Of a stretch of DNA of 5,423 nucleotides, positions 1 through 5,423 are shown one piece after another (within the stretch, counting starts at the first letter, position 1; every line of letters begins with the position of its first letter). The translations under genes were made by a program, and so were the position numbers. The notes beneath the pieces are model-generated. The model was not told where the DNA came from. It did not search any database and worked only from the letters and a program-made list of their open reading frames with translations. Source of the DNA: Anaerolineales bacterium (GTDB lineage Bacteria; Chloroflexota; Anaerolineae; Anaerolineales; Villigracilaceae); assembly GCA_016789485.1 (NCBI GenBank), contig JAEURE010000207.1, positions 1-5,423 of the forward strand. The letters are read 5' to 3'.

Positions 1-576
1 GACGGCTGGCAGGTGCTTGATGCCTTAAAGAGCGACTCGGTCACCCGCCATATTCCTGTGATCGTTTGCAGCATTATCGAAGACCTTGAAAAAGGATTTA
101 ATCTCGGCGCAACAGACTATCTTGTGAAACCCATCCTGGAGGATGATCTCGTCAATGCCCTGGACCGATTGAACACCGACGGCTCCATTCGGGATGTATT
201 GGTAATCGATGACAACCCCGATGACCTGCGGTTGATCAGCAAGATCTTAAATGACGACGGCAGGTACAAAGCAATCCTTGCAGAAGGCGGAAACAGCGGA
301 TGGAACATTATCTCAACCGGCAACCCGCCTCATGCCATCGTGCTTGACCTGTTCATGCCTGAGATGAATGGATTCCAAATATTGGAGAAGTTACAGGCAG
401 ATAAAAAGCTGCGAGACATCCCAACCATTGTCATCAGCGGCATGGAACTTACCGCCGAGCAAAAGAAACAACTTACTGAATTTGGTCAAAGCGTTCTAAC
501 CAAAGGCTCATTCAGCGAAAAAGAATTGTTAACATCCATTCAACGTTCCCTGGACCGTATCCAGATGGGCAAATAA
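1..576 (+). CDS. C-terminal part of a multi-receiver signalling protein (probable hybrid histidine kinase), 5' end outside window
   Basis: The reading frame is open from base 1, so the protein begins upstream; a GTG at 13-15 lies inside a domain and is not a credible start. About 191 residues are visible. The first part is the C-terminal half of a CheY-like receiver: it opens with DGW, continues through the fourth strand (HIPVIVCS) and reaches the conserved Lys-Pro (Lys at 127-129). Its phosphoacceptor Asp would lie upstream of the window. A second, complete receiver follows: acidic pair Asp-Asp at 208-213, phosphoacceptor Asp at 346-348 in LDLFMPEMNG, Ser in the switch position (ISG), and the conserved Lys at 502-504, followed by Gly rather than Pro. 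Tandem C-terminal receivers are typical of hybrid sensor kinases and phosphorelay proteins, but no kinase domain is in view, so a stand-alone multi-receiver protein is possible. It ends with TAA 18 bases before the threonine synthase-receiver gene and probably shares its transcript. Expected location is the cytosol or the cytosolic part of a membrane sensor. Confidence 0.85.
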   Translation, partial: DGWQVLDALKSDSVTRHIPVIVCSIIEDLEKGFNLGATDYLVKPILEDDLVNALDRLNTDGSIRDVLVIDDNPDDLRLISKILNDDGRYKAILAEGGNSGWNIISTGNPPHAIVLDLFMPEMNGFQILEKLQADKKLRDIPTIVISGMELTAEQKKQLTEFGQSVLTKGSFSEKELLTSIQRSLDRIQMGK

Positions 577-578
577 AC

Positions 579-583
579 AGGAG
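579..583 (+). promoter_or_regulatory. Shine-Dalgarno sequence for the threonine synthase-receiver gene
   Basis: AGGAG lies directly after the upstream TAA and 11 bases before a GTG. It supports GTG 595 as the start. No ATG occurs in frame before the N-terminal cysteine pairs, and the first CxxC begins only seven residues after this start, so a later start would destroy the zinc-ribbon motif. Confidence 0.7.
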
Positions 584-594
584 ATCTACCCAAC

Positions 595-2247
595 GTGTCA
601 TTCATCATCAAATGCCTTGACTGCGGACATAACGCTCCGTATTACCCAACATCATCCACCTGCCCAAAATGCGGCAGTCAATGGCGTGAAGCGGAATACG
701 ATTATGAACGGATTGGAAAGACTCTGCCCCCATTGCTGGCAACAAGACCGGCGGGACTTTGGCGTTACCGTGAACTGCTGCCGGTTCGAAATCCCAACAT
801 TAGCTTGTCGTTGGGCGAAGGAAGTACCCCCTTAATCCGCGCCAGCAATTTAGGAATGATGCTAGGCTGCCCAAATATCTATATCAAAGATGAGCGGCAG
901 GGCCCCACTTCATCATTTAAGGACCGGCAGGCTGCGGTTACCATTGCCGCGCTGAAAGAAGCGGGAATCACTGAAATGGTGGCAGCATCCACTGGAAATG
1001 TGGCAATTTCCTATTCAGCGTACGCTTCCCGGGCTGGGATGAAGCTATGGGCTTTTGTAACCAGCCTTGTCCCGTCAGTAAAGATGCGTGAAATCGCGCT
1101 GTATGGAAGCCAGGTGATCAAGATCACAGGTTCCTATGACCAATGCAAGCAGGTGGCATCTGAATTCGCCCGCCAGCGTCATTTGTATCAGGATATGGGA
1201 GCACGCACCATTACTTCCATTGAAGCGATGAAGACCATTGCTTTTGAAATAGCAGAGCAGCTTACTGCCGTTCAAGGTCCCGGCGAAAACACACAGTGGC
1301 GCACACCGGATTGGTATGTGCAGGCAATTAGCGGCGGCATGGGACCGCTGGGAGTGTACAAAGGATTCCGCGAAATGCAACAAATGGGATGGGTAGACCG
1401 TATCCCATCCTTTGCGCCCATTCAAGCAGAGGGATGCGCGCCCATGGTTGACAGCTGGAAAAAGGGATTGGAGAAAGCCGAACCGGTGAAATCCCCCAAG
1501 ACCCGCATCGAAACCCTTGCAACGGGAGATCCCGGGCGTGCCTACGAGTTTTTGCGCGAGTATGTCAACAACACCAACGGCGCTTTCGAAAGCGTCAGTG
1601 ACGAAGATGCATTCCGTGCCATGCATGTCCTCGCAAAAATGGAGGGTATTTCCGCTGAGCCTGCTGCCGCAGTGGCGTTTGCCGGCTTGTTCAAGCTAAT
1701 CCGCGCAGGAATCATAAAACCCAGCGACACGGTCGTTGTGAATTGCACCGGCCACACCATGCCAGCCGAGCCCAGCATTCTCGGAGACAATTGGTCTCGC
1801 GACATCAAATTCCCAAGTGTTGAGCAAACCCCGCAGGAAGGATTGCTGTCTGCGCTTACGCAGGTCGCTCCTGAACGCTTCCCCAAGATCGTTATTGTGG
1901 AAGATACCGCTGAAGCACGCCGCTTGATCCGCCGCATCCTACAGTCACAGGGCAATTTCACCATTATGGAAGCAACCAACGGGCGGGAAGGTTTGGAGTT
2001 GATCAAACGTGAACTACCCGACCTTGTCATCCTGGATCTAATGATGCCTGAAATGGATGGGTTTACCGTCATCGAGTCTCTGCGGGCAAATCCAGAAACA
2101 GCCGTTATCCCCGTCATTGTTGCAACAGCAAAAGAACTAACTCCGGATGAGAAAAGCAGGCTCGGCGGGCAAATACAATCGCTGATGCAAAAAGGCGATT
2201 TCCTTAACGATGAATTCCTTGAAGAAGTGAAATCGTTAATAAAATAA
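595..2247 (+). CDS. thrC: Threonine synthase-family PLP enzyme with a C-terminal receiver (REC) domain
   Basis: The predicted cytosolic protein has 550 residues. Residues 7-26 hold two CxxC pairs (C7/C10, C23/C26), a rubredoxin-like zinc ribbon seen at the N-terminus of many threonine synthases. Residues ~70-400 form a fold-type II PLP enzyme: GEGSTPL (74-80), SSFKDR with the Schiff-base Lys109, STGN (132-135) that holds the cofactor, a glycine-rich phosphate loop SGGMGPLG (246-253), and NCTGH (383-387), whose Thr would contact the PLP ring nitrogen. The family converts O-phosphohomoserine to threonine and phosphate. After a short linker, residues ~430-550 form a full CheY-like receiver: Glu436/Asp437, phosphoacceptor Asp481 in LDLMMPEMDG, switch Thr511, Lys533 followed by Gly. 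Ordinary threonine synthases end near residue 400, so the receiver is extra. No stop or frameshift lies between the two parts. The GTG start follows a good AGGAG. Exact substrate is less certain: related enzymes such as cysteate synthase share these motifs, and no other threonine-pathway gene is in view. Phosphorylation control of the enzyme is an inference. Confidence 0.9.
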   Translation: MSFIIKCLDCGHNAPYYPTSSTCPKCGSQWREAEYDYERIGKTLPPLLATRPAGLWRYRELLPVRNPNISLSLGEGSTPLIRASNLGMMLGCPNIYIKDERQGPTSSFKDRQAAVTIAALKEAGITEMVAASTGNVAISYSAYASRAGMKLWAFVTSLVPSVKMREIALYGSQVIKITGSYDQCKQVASEFARQRHLYQDMGARTITSIEAMKTIAFEIAEQLTAVQGPGENTQWRTPDWYVQAISGGMGPLGVYKGFREMQQMGWVDRIPSFAPIQAEGCAPMVDSWKKGLEKAEPVKSPKTRIETLATGDPGRAYEFLREYVNNTNGAFESVSDEDAFRAMHVLAKMEGISAEPAAAVAFAGLFKLIRAGIIKPSDTVVVNCTGHTMPAEPSILGDNWSRDIKFPSVEQTPQEGLLSALTQVAPERFPKIVIVEDTAEARRLIRRILQSQGNFTIMEATNGREGLELIKRELPDLVILDLMMPEMDGFTVIESLRANPETAVIPVIVATAKELTPDEKSRLGGQIQSLMQKGDFLNDEFLEEVKSLIK

Positions 2248-2262
2248 TAAGTTCCACTGGAA

Positions 2263-3234
2263 TTGAAATCACAAAGGCTGGCATTCTTGCCAAAAAAACA
2301 AACAGCCGGGATTGCAGCGGCATTTAGTTCAGCACTATTCCTTGGGTTGGCGCCCGTTTTTGGAAAACTCGCCATCACTGGAGGCTTTACGCCTTTTGCA
2401 GTGGTCGCATTACGTACCGGCTTTGCGGCTGCAATACTTTTCATCGTCATTTCGGTTTTCTACCGCCAGTATCTCTATATTTTCCCGGTTGGGTTGATTG
2501 GCTGCTCGCTTGCCGGCGCCATCAATGGATTGGGGTCCCTGCTTTATTATCTCGCGCTTCAAAGGCTGGACGCGAGTCTTGGTCAATTGCTCTATTCGTT
2601 GTACCCATTCTTCGTAGCACTTTGGCTGATACTCGATCACCAGCCTCCAAGCCGTTTGACATTTTTTCGAATTGTCCTGGCAACAATTGCAGTCCTGCTG
2701 TTGACCAGCGTTCCTGGTCGTTCAGTGGATACGATAGGGGTCATCATGATGATCGGAGCAGCGATACTATATGCCATGCATTTGCCGATCAACCAGCGTG
2801 TTCTTTATGAAGTCCCAGCTCCCACGGTTGCCCTCTACACACTTTTAGCAATGAGCGCCGTTGTTCTCCCCGTTTACTTTATTTTTGACCGTGCCTGGCC
2901 CACCGCAGATATCCCCTGGCTGCCGGTTGCGGGCTTAACCTTCGTTACCGTTTTTTCACGGATCGCACTTTTCCTCGGGGTAAAGAAGATCGGCGGGATG
3001 CAAACTGCTTTATTGGGATTAGCCGAATTATTGATCGCCATCTTCTTTAGCAGCCTTTGGCTCGGTGAGAGTCTTTCCGTCACCCAATGGCTTGGCGCGC
3101 TCGGACTCGCTGTAAGCTTGATCCTGGTAATGTATGAAGACCATACGCCGCCGACACACAGCGGCAAAACCGGCTGGCTTTCCTGGATACGGGCGCCAGG
3201 TTTACCCAAGGATATTTTCGGACCGTATGAATAA
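2263..3234 (+). CDS. EamA/DMT-family membrane transporter (ten predicted helices)
   Basis: This hydrophobic protein of up to 323 residues has about ten membrane segments (roughly 14-36, 43-66, 71-96, 105-124, 133-149, 157-173, 187-207, 217-237, 246-266, 274-290), arranged as two EamA repeats. The second repeat carries the usual family ending: AELLIAIFF, then LWLGES, then QWLGALGLAVSL. The tail after residue 290 is polar. EamA proteins of the inner membrane export or exchange amino acids, metabolites or nucleotide sugars; the substrate cannot be read from sequence. The start is uncertain. TTG 2263 gives the longer form but has only a GGA immediately before it. TTG 2287 has AAAGG (2273-2277) nine bases upstream and gives MPKKQ just before the first helix, so it may be the true start. 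No ATG is available in this stretch. The gene follows the enzyme gene's tandem TAATAA by about a dozen bases and looks operonic with it, which makes export of an amino acid or related compound an attractive but unproven role. Confidence 0.88.
   Translation: MKSQRLAFLPKKQTAGIAAAFSSALFLGLAPVFGKLAITGGFTPFAVVALRTGFAAAILFIVISVFYRQYLYIFPVGLIGCSLAGAINGLGSLLYYLALQRLDASLGQLLYSLYPFFVALWLILDHQPPSRLTFFRIVLATIAVLLLTSVPGRSVDTIGVIMMIGAAILYAMHLPINQRVLYEVPAPTVALYTLLAMSAVVLPVYFIFDRAWPTADIPWLPVAGLTFVTVFSRIALFLGVKKIGGMQTALLGLAELLIAIFFSSLWLGESLSVTQWLGALGLAVSLILVMYEDHTPPTHSGKTGWLSWIRAPGLPKDIFGPYE
2273..2277 (+). promoter_or_regulatory. Possible Shine-Dalgarno for an internal TTG start (2287) of the transporter
   Basis: AAAGG is nine bases before TTG 2287, a better arrangement than anything upstream of TTG 2263. 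If used, the transporter loses its first eight residues (MKSQRLAF) and begins right before the first membrane helix. Confidence 0.45.
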
Positions 3235-3263
3235 AAAAGACCACATTGCTGTGGTCTTTTTTT
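3233..3263. terminator. Bidirectional Rho-independent terminator between convergent genes
   Basis: A perfect 7-bp stem, GACCACA (3239-3245) with TGTGGTC (3250-3256), has a TTGC loop. It is extended by an A-run (3233-3238) facing a T-run (3257-3263), so each strand ends in a U-tract after the hairpin. It overlaps the transporter stop codon (3232-3234) and lies 11 bases beyond the end of the response-regulator gene on the other strand. It should therefore end both transcripts. Confidence 0.9.
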
Positions 3264-3273
3264 GTGTTGAAAT

Positions 3274-4005
3274 CTACTTATCACCCTCATACAAATACCC
3301 TGTGCCACGGACACTGACAACCTGCTCCGAAAGGGACGGGAATTGATCAAGCTTGTGCCGCAACCGACTGACGAGCGGCCGAAGGATTTCAGGCGCTTCA
3401 CGCTGCGACGTATCATAGCCCTGTACCAGCAGGACCAATTCGCGGTGTGAAAAGACCTTGCCTTTGTTTTCCATCAAAATCCGCAGGAGCCTGCCTTCAG
3501 CAGGAGTGAGATGCTCGATCTTGCTCTTGTGCTTGATCTGGCGGCGGGAGAGGTCAACCGTTGTGCCGTCTTTCAAATTGAAAACTTCCTGACCCATATC
3601 AGAATCAGCGGAAGAAATATTATTCAAGCGCGACTTTGCGGAACGACGGGAGAGGCCCTTCTTCACGGTGGAGAGGATCTGCGCCGGCGAAGCAGGCTTC
3701 AACAGATAATCATGGATCCGCAAACGCAGTGCCTGGATTGCCGTCTCAGTGGAGCCGTACGCCGTCAACAAAATCACTTCTGTTTCAGGAGAAACCTGAT
3801 TCACCACTTGGACAACTTCAAGGCCGTCCATGCCGGGCATTTTTAGATCCACGATCAGTAGGTCCACATTATGAGTGCGGATGTACTCAACAGCAGCCTG
3901 CCCATTGGGCGCAGAGGCGACGATGTAGCCTTCCAGTTTTAGAATATCGGTGAGAGATTGTCTTGCGACAGGCTCATCATCTACAACCAGAATATTTGAT
4001 TTCAT
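3274..4005 (-). CDS. Response regulator: NtrC-like receiver with an OmpR-type winged-helix DNA-binding domain
   Basis: The protein has 243 residues, a normal length for an OmpR/PhoB-type regulator. The receiver spans about 3-118: acidic Asp9/Asp10, phosphoacceptor Asp53 in VDLKMPGMDG, switch Thr81 in LLTAYGS, and Lys103-Pro104. The TAYGSTETAIQAL stretch is closer to NtrC-class receivers than to OmpR ones. A polar linker (~119-140) leads to a winged helix at ~145-240 with LTPAEGRLLRIL, the recognition region around RPLVSRLRHKL, and the wing motif VSVRGTGYLY, all hallmarks of the Trans_reg_C family. It is therefore a DNA-binding transcription factor; its target promoters are not visible. Residue 96 is Arg (LRLRIHDY) where receivers usually have a Gly-Ala turn. 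The ATG start follows a perfect AGGAGG at 6 bases' spacing. The gene is 2 bases downstream of the kinase stop codon, so the kinase is almost certainly its partner. It ends in TAG before the shared terminator. Confidence 0.93.
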   Translation of the reverse strand: MKSNILVVDDEPVARQSLTDILKLEGYIVASAPNGQAAVEYIRTHNVDLLIVDLKMPGMDGLEVVQVVNQVSPETEVILLTAYGSTETAIQALRLRIHDYLLKPASPAQILSTVKKGLSRRSAKSRLNNISSADSDMGQEVFNLKDGTTVDLSRRQIKHKSKIEHLTPAEGRLLRILMENKGKVFSHRELVLLVQGYDTSQREAPEILRPLVSRLRHKLDQFPSLSEQVVSVRGTGYLYEGDK

Positions 4006-4007
4006 TG

Positions 4008-5423
4008 TTATCCTCCTGTGGGTAAGAATATGCGGAAACAGGCACCGGGGCCGCGCTCGGGGAGCAATTCCAAAACGCCGCCGTGTGCAGTAATTATATT
4101 GTAACTTACCGTAAGTCCCAACCCTGTGCCACCCTCTTTGGTACTAAAGAACGGTTCAAAGATATTCGCCTGTTTCTCCTCTGGAATTCCCTTGCCGTTA
4201 TCCTGAAAGAGAATTTCAACACCTTCGCTCAATCTCCGCGCAGAAATATGCAGTTCCCCGCCGCCCGACATGGCATCGGCAGCGTTCAGGATAAGGTTGA
4301 TGAAAACCTGCTGCATCTGACTGCCAACCGCCATGATGCTCGGAGTCTGCACAGGGATATCCACAATGACGTTCACTTTTGCTTCGGTAAGCTGCTTGGA
4401 CATCAGCGCAATGATGTATTGCAGCATTTCAGCAATATCCACTTTTTCAAGCGAACTTGTACCGGGGCGGTAAAAATCCAGCATGCGGCGGACGGTGAGC
4501 ATAAGTCTTTCCAGCTCGGTACGAGCCAGATCGAAATATTCCTTGCGTTTTTCTTCGGGCAGGTCTTCGCGCCCTGCAAGGTGCAGACAGTTCTGCACAG
4601 CCTGCAGAGGGTTATTGACTTCATGAGCAATGGATGCACTCAAACGTCCCGCAGCTGCCATCTTCTCAGCCTGCAGCAAGGCTTTTTGAGACTCCTCTAC
4701 CTTGCGGACGTAATCCAATTGCTCGGCATACAAGCGCGCATTCTCCAGCGCCGCAATGGATTGGCGCGCCAAGATTTGGAACATCTCAAGGTCTGATTCG
4801 CGGAAGGGCGGCTCGCCTATTGTCCTCGCCGCGAACAACACCATATGGAGATTCGGGCGGCTGATCGGCGCGAGAATCACCGCACCCAGCCCGAGCGCAG
4901 AAAGATGCGTTTTCAATGCAGGGGAACCCGGTCCGCTGGCGTTGATCATTAAAGGCGTGCTCGATTCGCTTAAATGGGAAATCATATCCAAATGTTTTTG
5001 AGTGGAATTGAATCCGCGTGATACGAGCAGGGAATAATCCTTTGTCTCAACGTCAAATTGATAACAGGCGGCTTGCGGACATTGAATGTGACCGCAAATG
5101 GCGCTGACGATAAGATCCAGCAAAGGCTCGCGGCGGGTTTCAGAAAGCAGGGCTTCTGTGACGGAAAACAACGGCCGCAATGCCTGTGTGCGCGCGGCAT
5201 CGCGTTTGGTTTGGCTGTCTGCAAGGGCAAGCTTGACAGCTTCGATCAACTCGTTTCCCTGACTGAACGGTTTGAGCAACAGGCCATCCACACCCTGGCG
5301 CACCGTGCGGGTGGCGGGCCTGATGCTGCCGTTGCCGTCGACGTCGGTGTCGAACAGCAGGAAGGGCACGTCGCGGTAACGGTAGACCTGGGTCCGGTAG
5401 CCGAACAGCAGCCCGGCGCCGCT
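4008..5423 (-). CDS. Cytosolic histidine kinase with partial N-terminal receiver, GAF, HisKA and HATPase domains; 5' end outside window
   Basis: The frame is open through the last base, so the N-terminus lies beyond the window; a GTG at 5369-5367 is in frame but falls inside a domain and is probably not the start. Reading from the edge, about 65 residues resemble the second half of a receiver, ending in [10 protein letters not shown] and an ELIEAV helix. A GAF-type sensor domain follows (about 5170-4740), then a short coiled-coil linker. HisKA contains IAHEVNNPL with the phosphorylated His at 4625-4623. The HATPase domain has its N-box ([10 protein letters not shown]), G1 box (DNGKGIP), F box (FEPFFST) and G2 box (GGTGLGL), all intact. 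No membrane segment is visible, so a soluble kinase sensing an internal ligand or a partner protein is likely. It would autophosphorylate and pass phosphate to the regulator encoded 2 bases downstream. The first ~43 codons at the edge are strikingly GC-rich and fit a receiver poorly. Confidence 0.9.
   Translation of the reverse strand, partial: SGAGLLFGYRTQVYRYRDVPFLLFDTDVDGNGSIRPATRTVRQGVDGLLLKPFSQGNELIEAVKLALADSQTKRDAARTQALRPLFSVTEALLSETRREPLLDLIVSAICGHIQCPQAACYQFDVETKDYSLLVSRGFNSTQKHLDMISHLSESSTPLMINASGPGSPALKTHLSALGLGAVILAPISRPNLHMVLFAARTIGEPPFRESDLEMFQILARQSIAALENARLYAEQLDYVRKVEESQKALLQAEKMAAAGRLSASIAHEVNNPLQAVQNCLHLAGREDLPEEKRKEYFDLARTELERLMLTVRRMLDFYRPGTSSLEKVDIAEMLQYIIALMSKQLTEAKVNVIVDIPVQTPSIMAVGSQMQQVFINLILNAADAMSGGGELHISARRLSEGVEILFQDNGKGIPEEKQANIFEPFFSTKEGGTGLGLTVSYNIITAHGGVLELLPERGPGACFRIFLPTGG
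4012..4017 (-). promoter_or_regulatory. Shine-Dalgarno of the response regulator, embedded in the end of the kinase gene
   Basis: On the minus strand this reads AGGAGG, six bases before the ATG at 4005-4003. It overlaps the last two Gly codons and the preceding Thr codon of the kinase. With only 2 bases between kinase stop and regulator start, translational coupling is likely. Confidence 0.85.
5292..5423. other. GC-rich edge segment unlike the rest of the window
   Basis: By hand count, about 100 of the last 143 bases (5281-5423) are G or C (70%), against 31 of 60 in 5221-5280 (52%). Read in the kinase frame, 42 of the 43 codons from 5423 to 5295 end in G or C, and mixed third positions resume at 5294. 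The encoded peptide includes a [10 protein letters not shown] stretch that resembles a calcium-binding loop more than a receiver. It could be a horizontally acquired or recombined segment, or an assembly join near a contig end. Confidence 0.5.

Noticed and set aside
574..597. The upstream signalling gene, the enzyme gene and the transporter gene all share one reading frame, so stop-codon readthrough could fuse them
   Set aside because: The first stop is followed at once by a good Shine-Dalgarno and a GTG, and the second junction has tandem TAA stops (2245-2250). Sharing a frame is expected by chance about one time in nine.
595..675. N-terminal CxxC pairs of the enzyme as a novel metal-binding fusion
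   Set aside because: Similar zinc-ribbon starts are common among threonine synthases of archaea and several bacterial groups, so this part is not unusual.
1075..1626. Antisense open frame of 183 codons within the threonine synthase domain
   Set aside because: It lies wholly opposite conserved catalytic-domain sequence, its translation shows no domain, and no ribosome-binding site was apparent.
1542..2450. Long antisense open frame (302 codons) opposite the receiver end of the enzyme gene and the start of the transporter gene
   Set aside because: It is opposite two well-supported genes, has a low-complexity Ser/Arg-rich translation without recognisable motifs, and spans a gene boundary. It looks like a shadow of codon use on the plus strand.
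4083..4796. Plus-strand open frame of 237 codons opposite the histidine kinase
   Set aside because: The minus strand here encodes intact HisKA and HATPase motifs; the plus-strand translation has no recognisable features.
5367..5369. GTG as the start of the histidine kinase
   Set aside because: The frame stays open to the window edge, no convincing Shine-Dalgarno precedes it, and it would start in the middle of a receiver-like fold.
1..5423. CRISPR arrays, tRNA or rRNA genes, insertion sequences, attachment sites
   Set aside because: No spaced direct repeats, cloverleaf-like sequence, transposase motifs or terminal inverted repeats were seen. The window is almost entirely covered by five protein-coding genes.

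Overview
The window looks like bacterial chromosome (or a metagenomic contig) of about 50-55% GC, densely coding, with almost no intergenic space. The protein styles resemble Chloroflexota of the Anaerolineae type: receiver domains ending in a Lys-Gly instead of Lys-Pro motif, a cytosolic GAF histidine kinase, and an NtrC-like receiver joined to an OmpR-like winged helix. That taxonomic guess is an inference from sequence style and is only moderately secure.

Layout. Left half, plus strand: (1) the C-terminal end of a multidomain signalling protein with two receiver domains, cut by the left edge (1-576); (2) after 18 bases, a 550-residue PLP enzyme of the threonine synthase family with a zinc-ribbon-like N-terminus and a complete CheY-like receiver domain fused to its C-terminus (595-2247); (3) after 15 bases, a ten-helix EamA/DMT-family transporter (2263-3234). 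The close spacing suggests one operon. It ends at a strong hairpin flanked by an A-run and a T-run (3233-3263), which probably stops transcription from both sides.

Right half, minus strand, converging on that hairpin: a histidine kinase with an N-terminal receiver remnant, GAF, HisKA and HATPase domains (5423-4008, start outside the window) and its response regulator (4005-3274). Their reading frames are separated by 2 bases, and the regulator's Shine-Dalgarno sequence lies inside the last codons of the kinase gene.

Working together. The right half is an ordinary two-component pair with no visible target. The left half is the unusual part: a biosynthetic enzyme carries its own phosphorylation-type receiver, lies just downstream of a receiver-bearing signalling protein whose last receiver is of the same type, and is followed by a small-molecule transporter. 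A plausible reading (inference) is direct phosphorelay control of an amino-acid enzyme, bypassing transcription. The last ~130 bases of the window are far more GC-rich than the rest and encode an ill-fitting receiver half, so the right edge may be a foreign segment or an assembly join.
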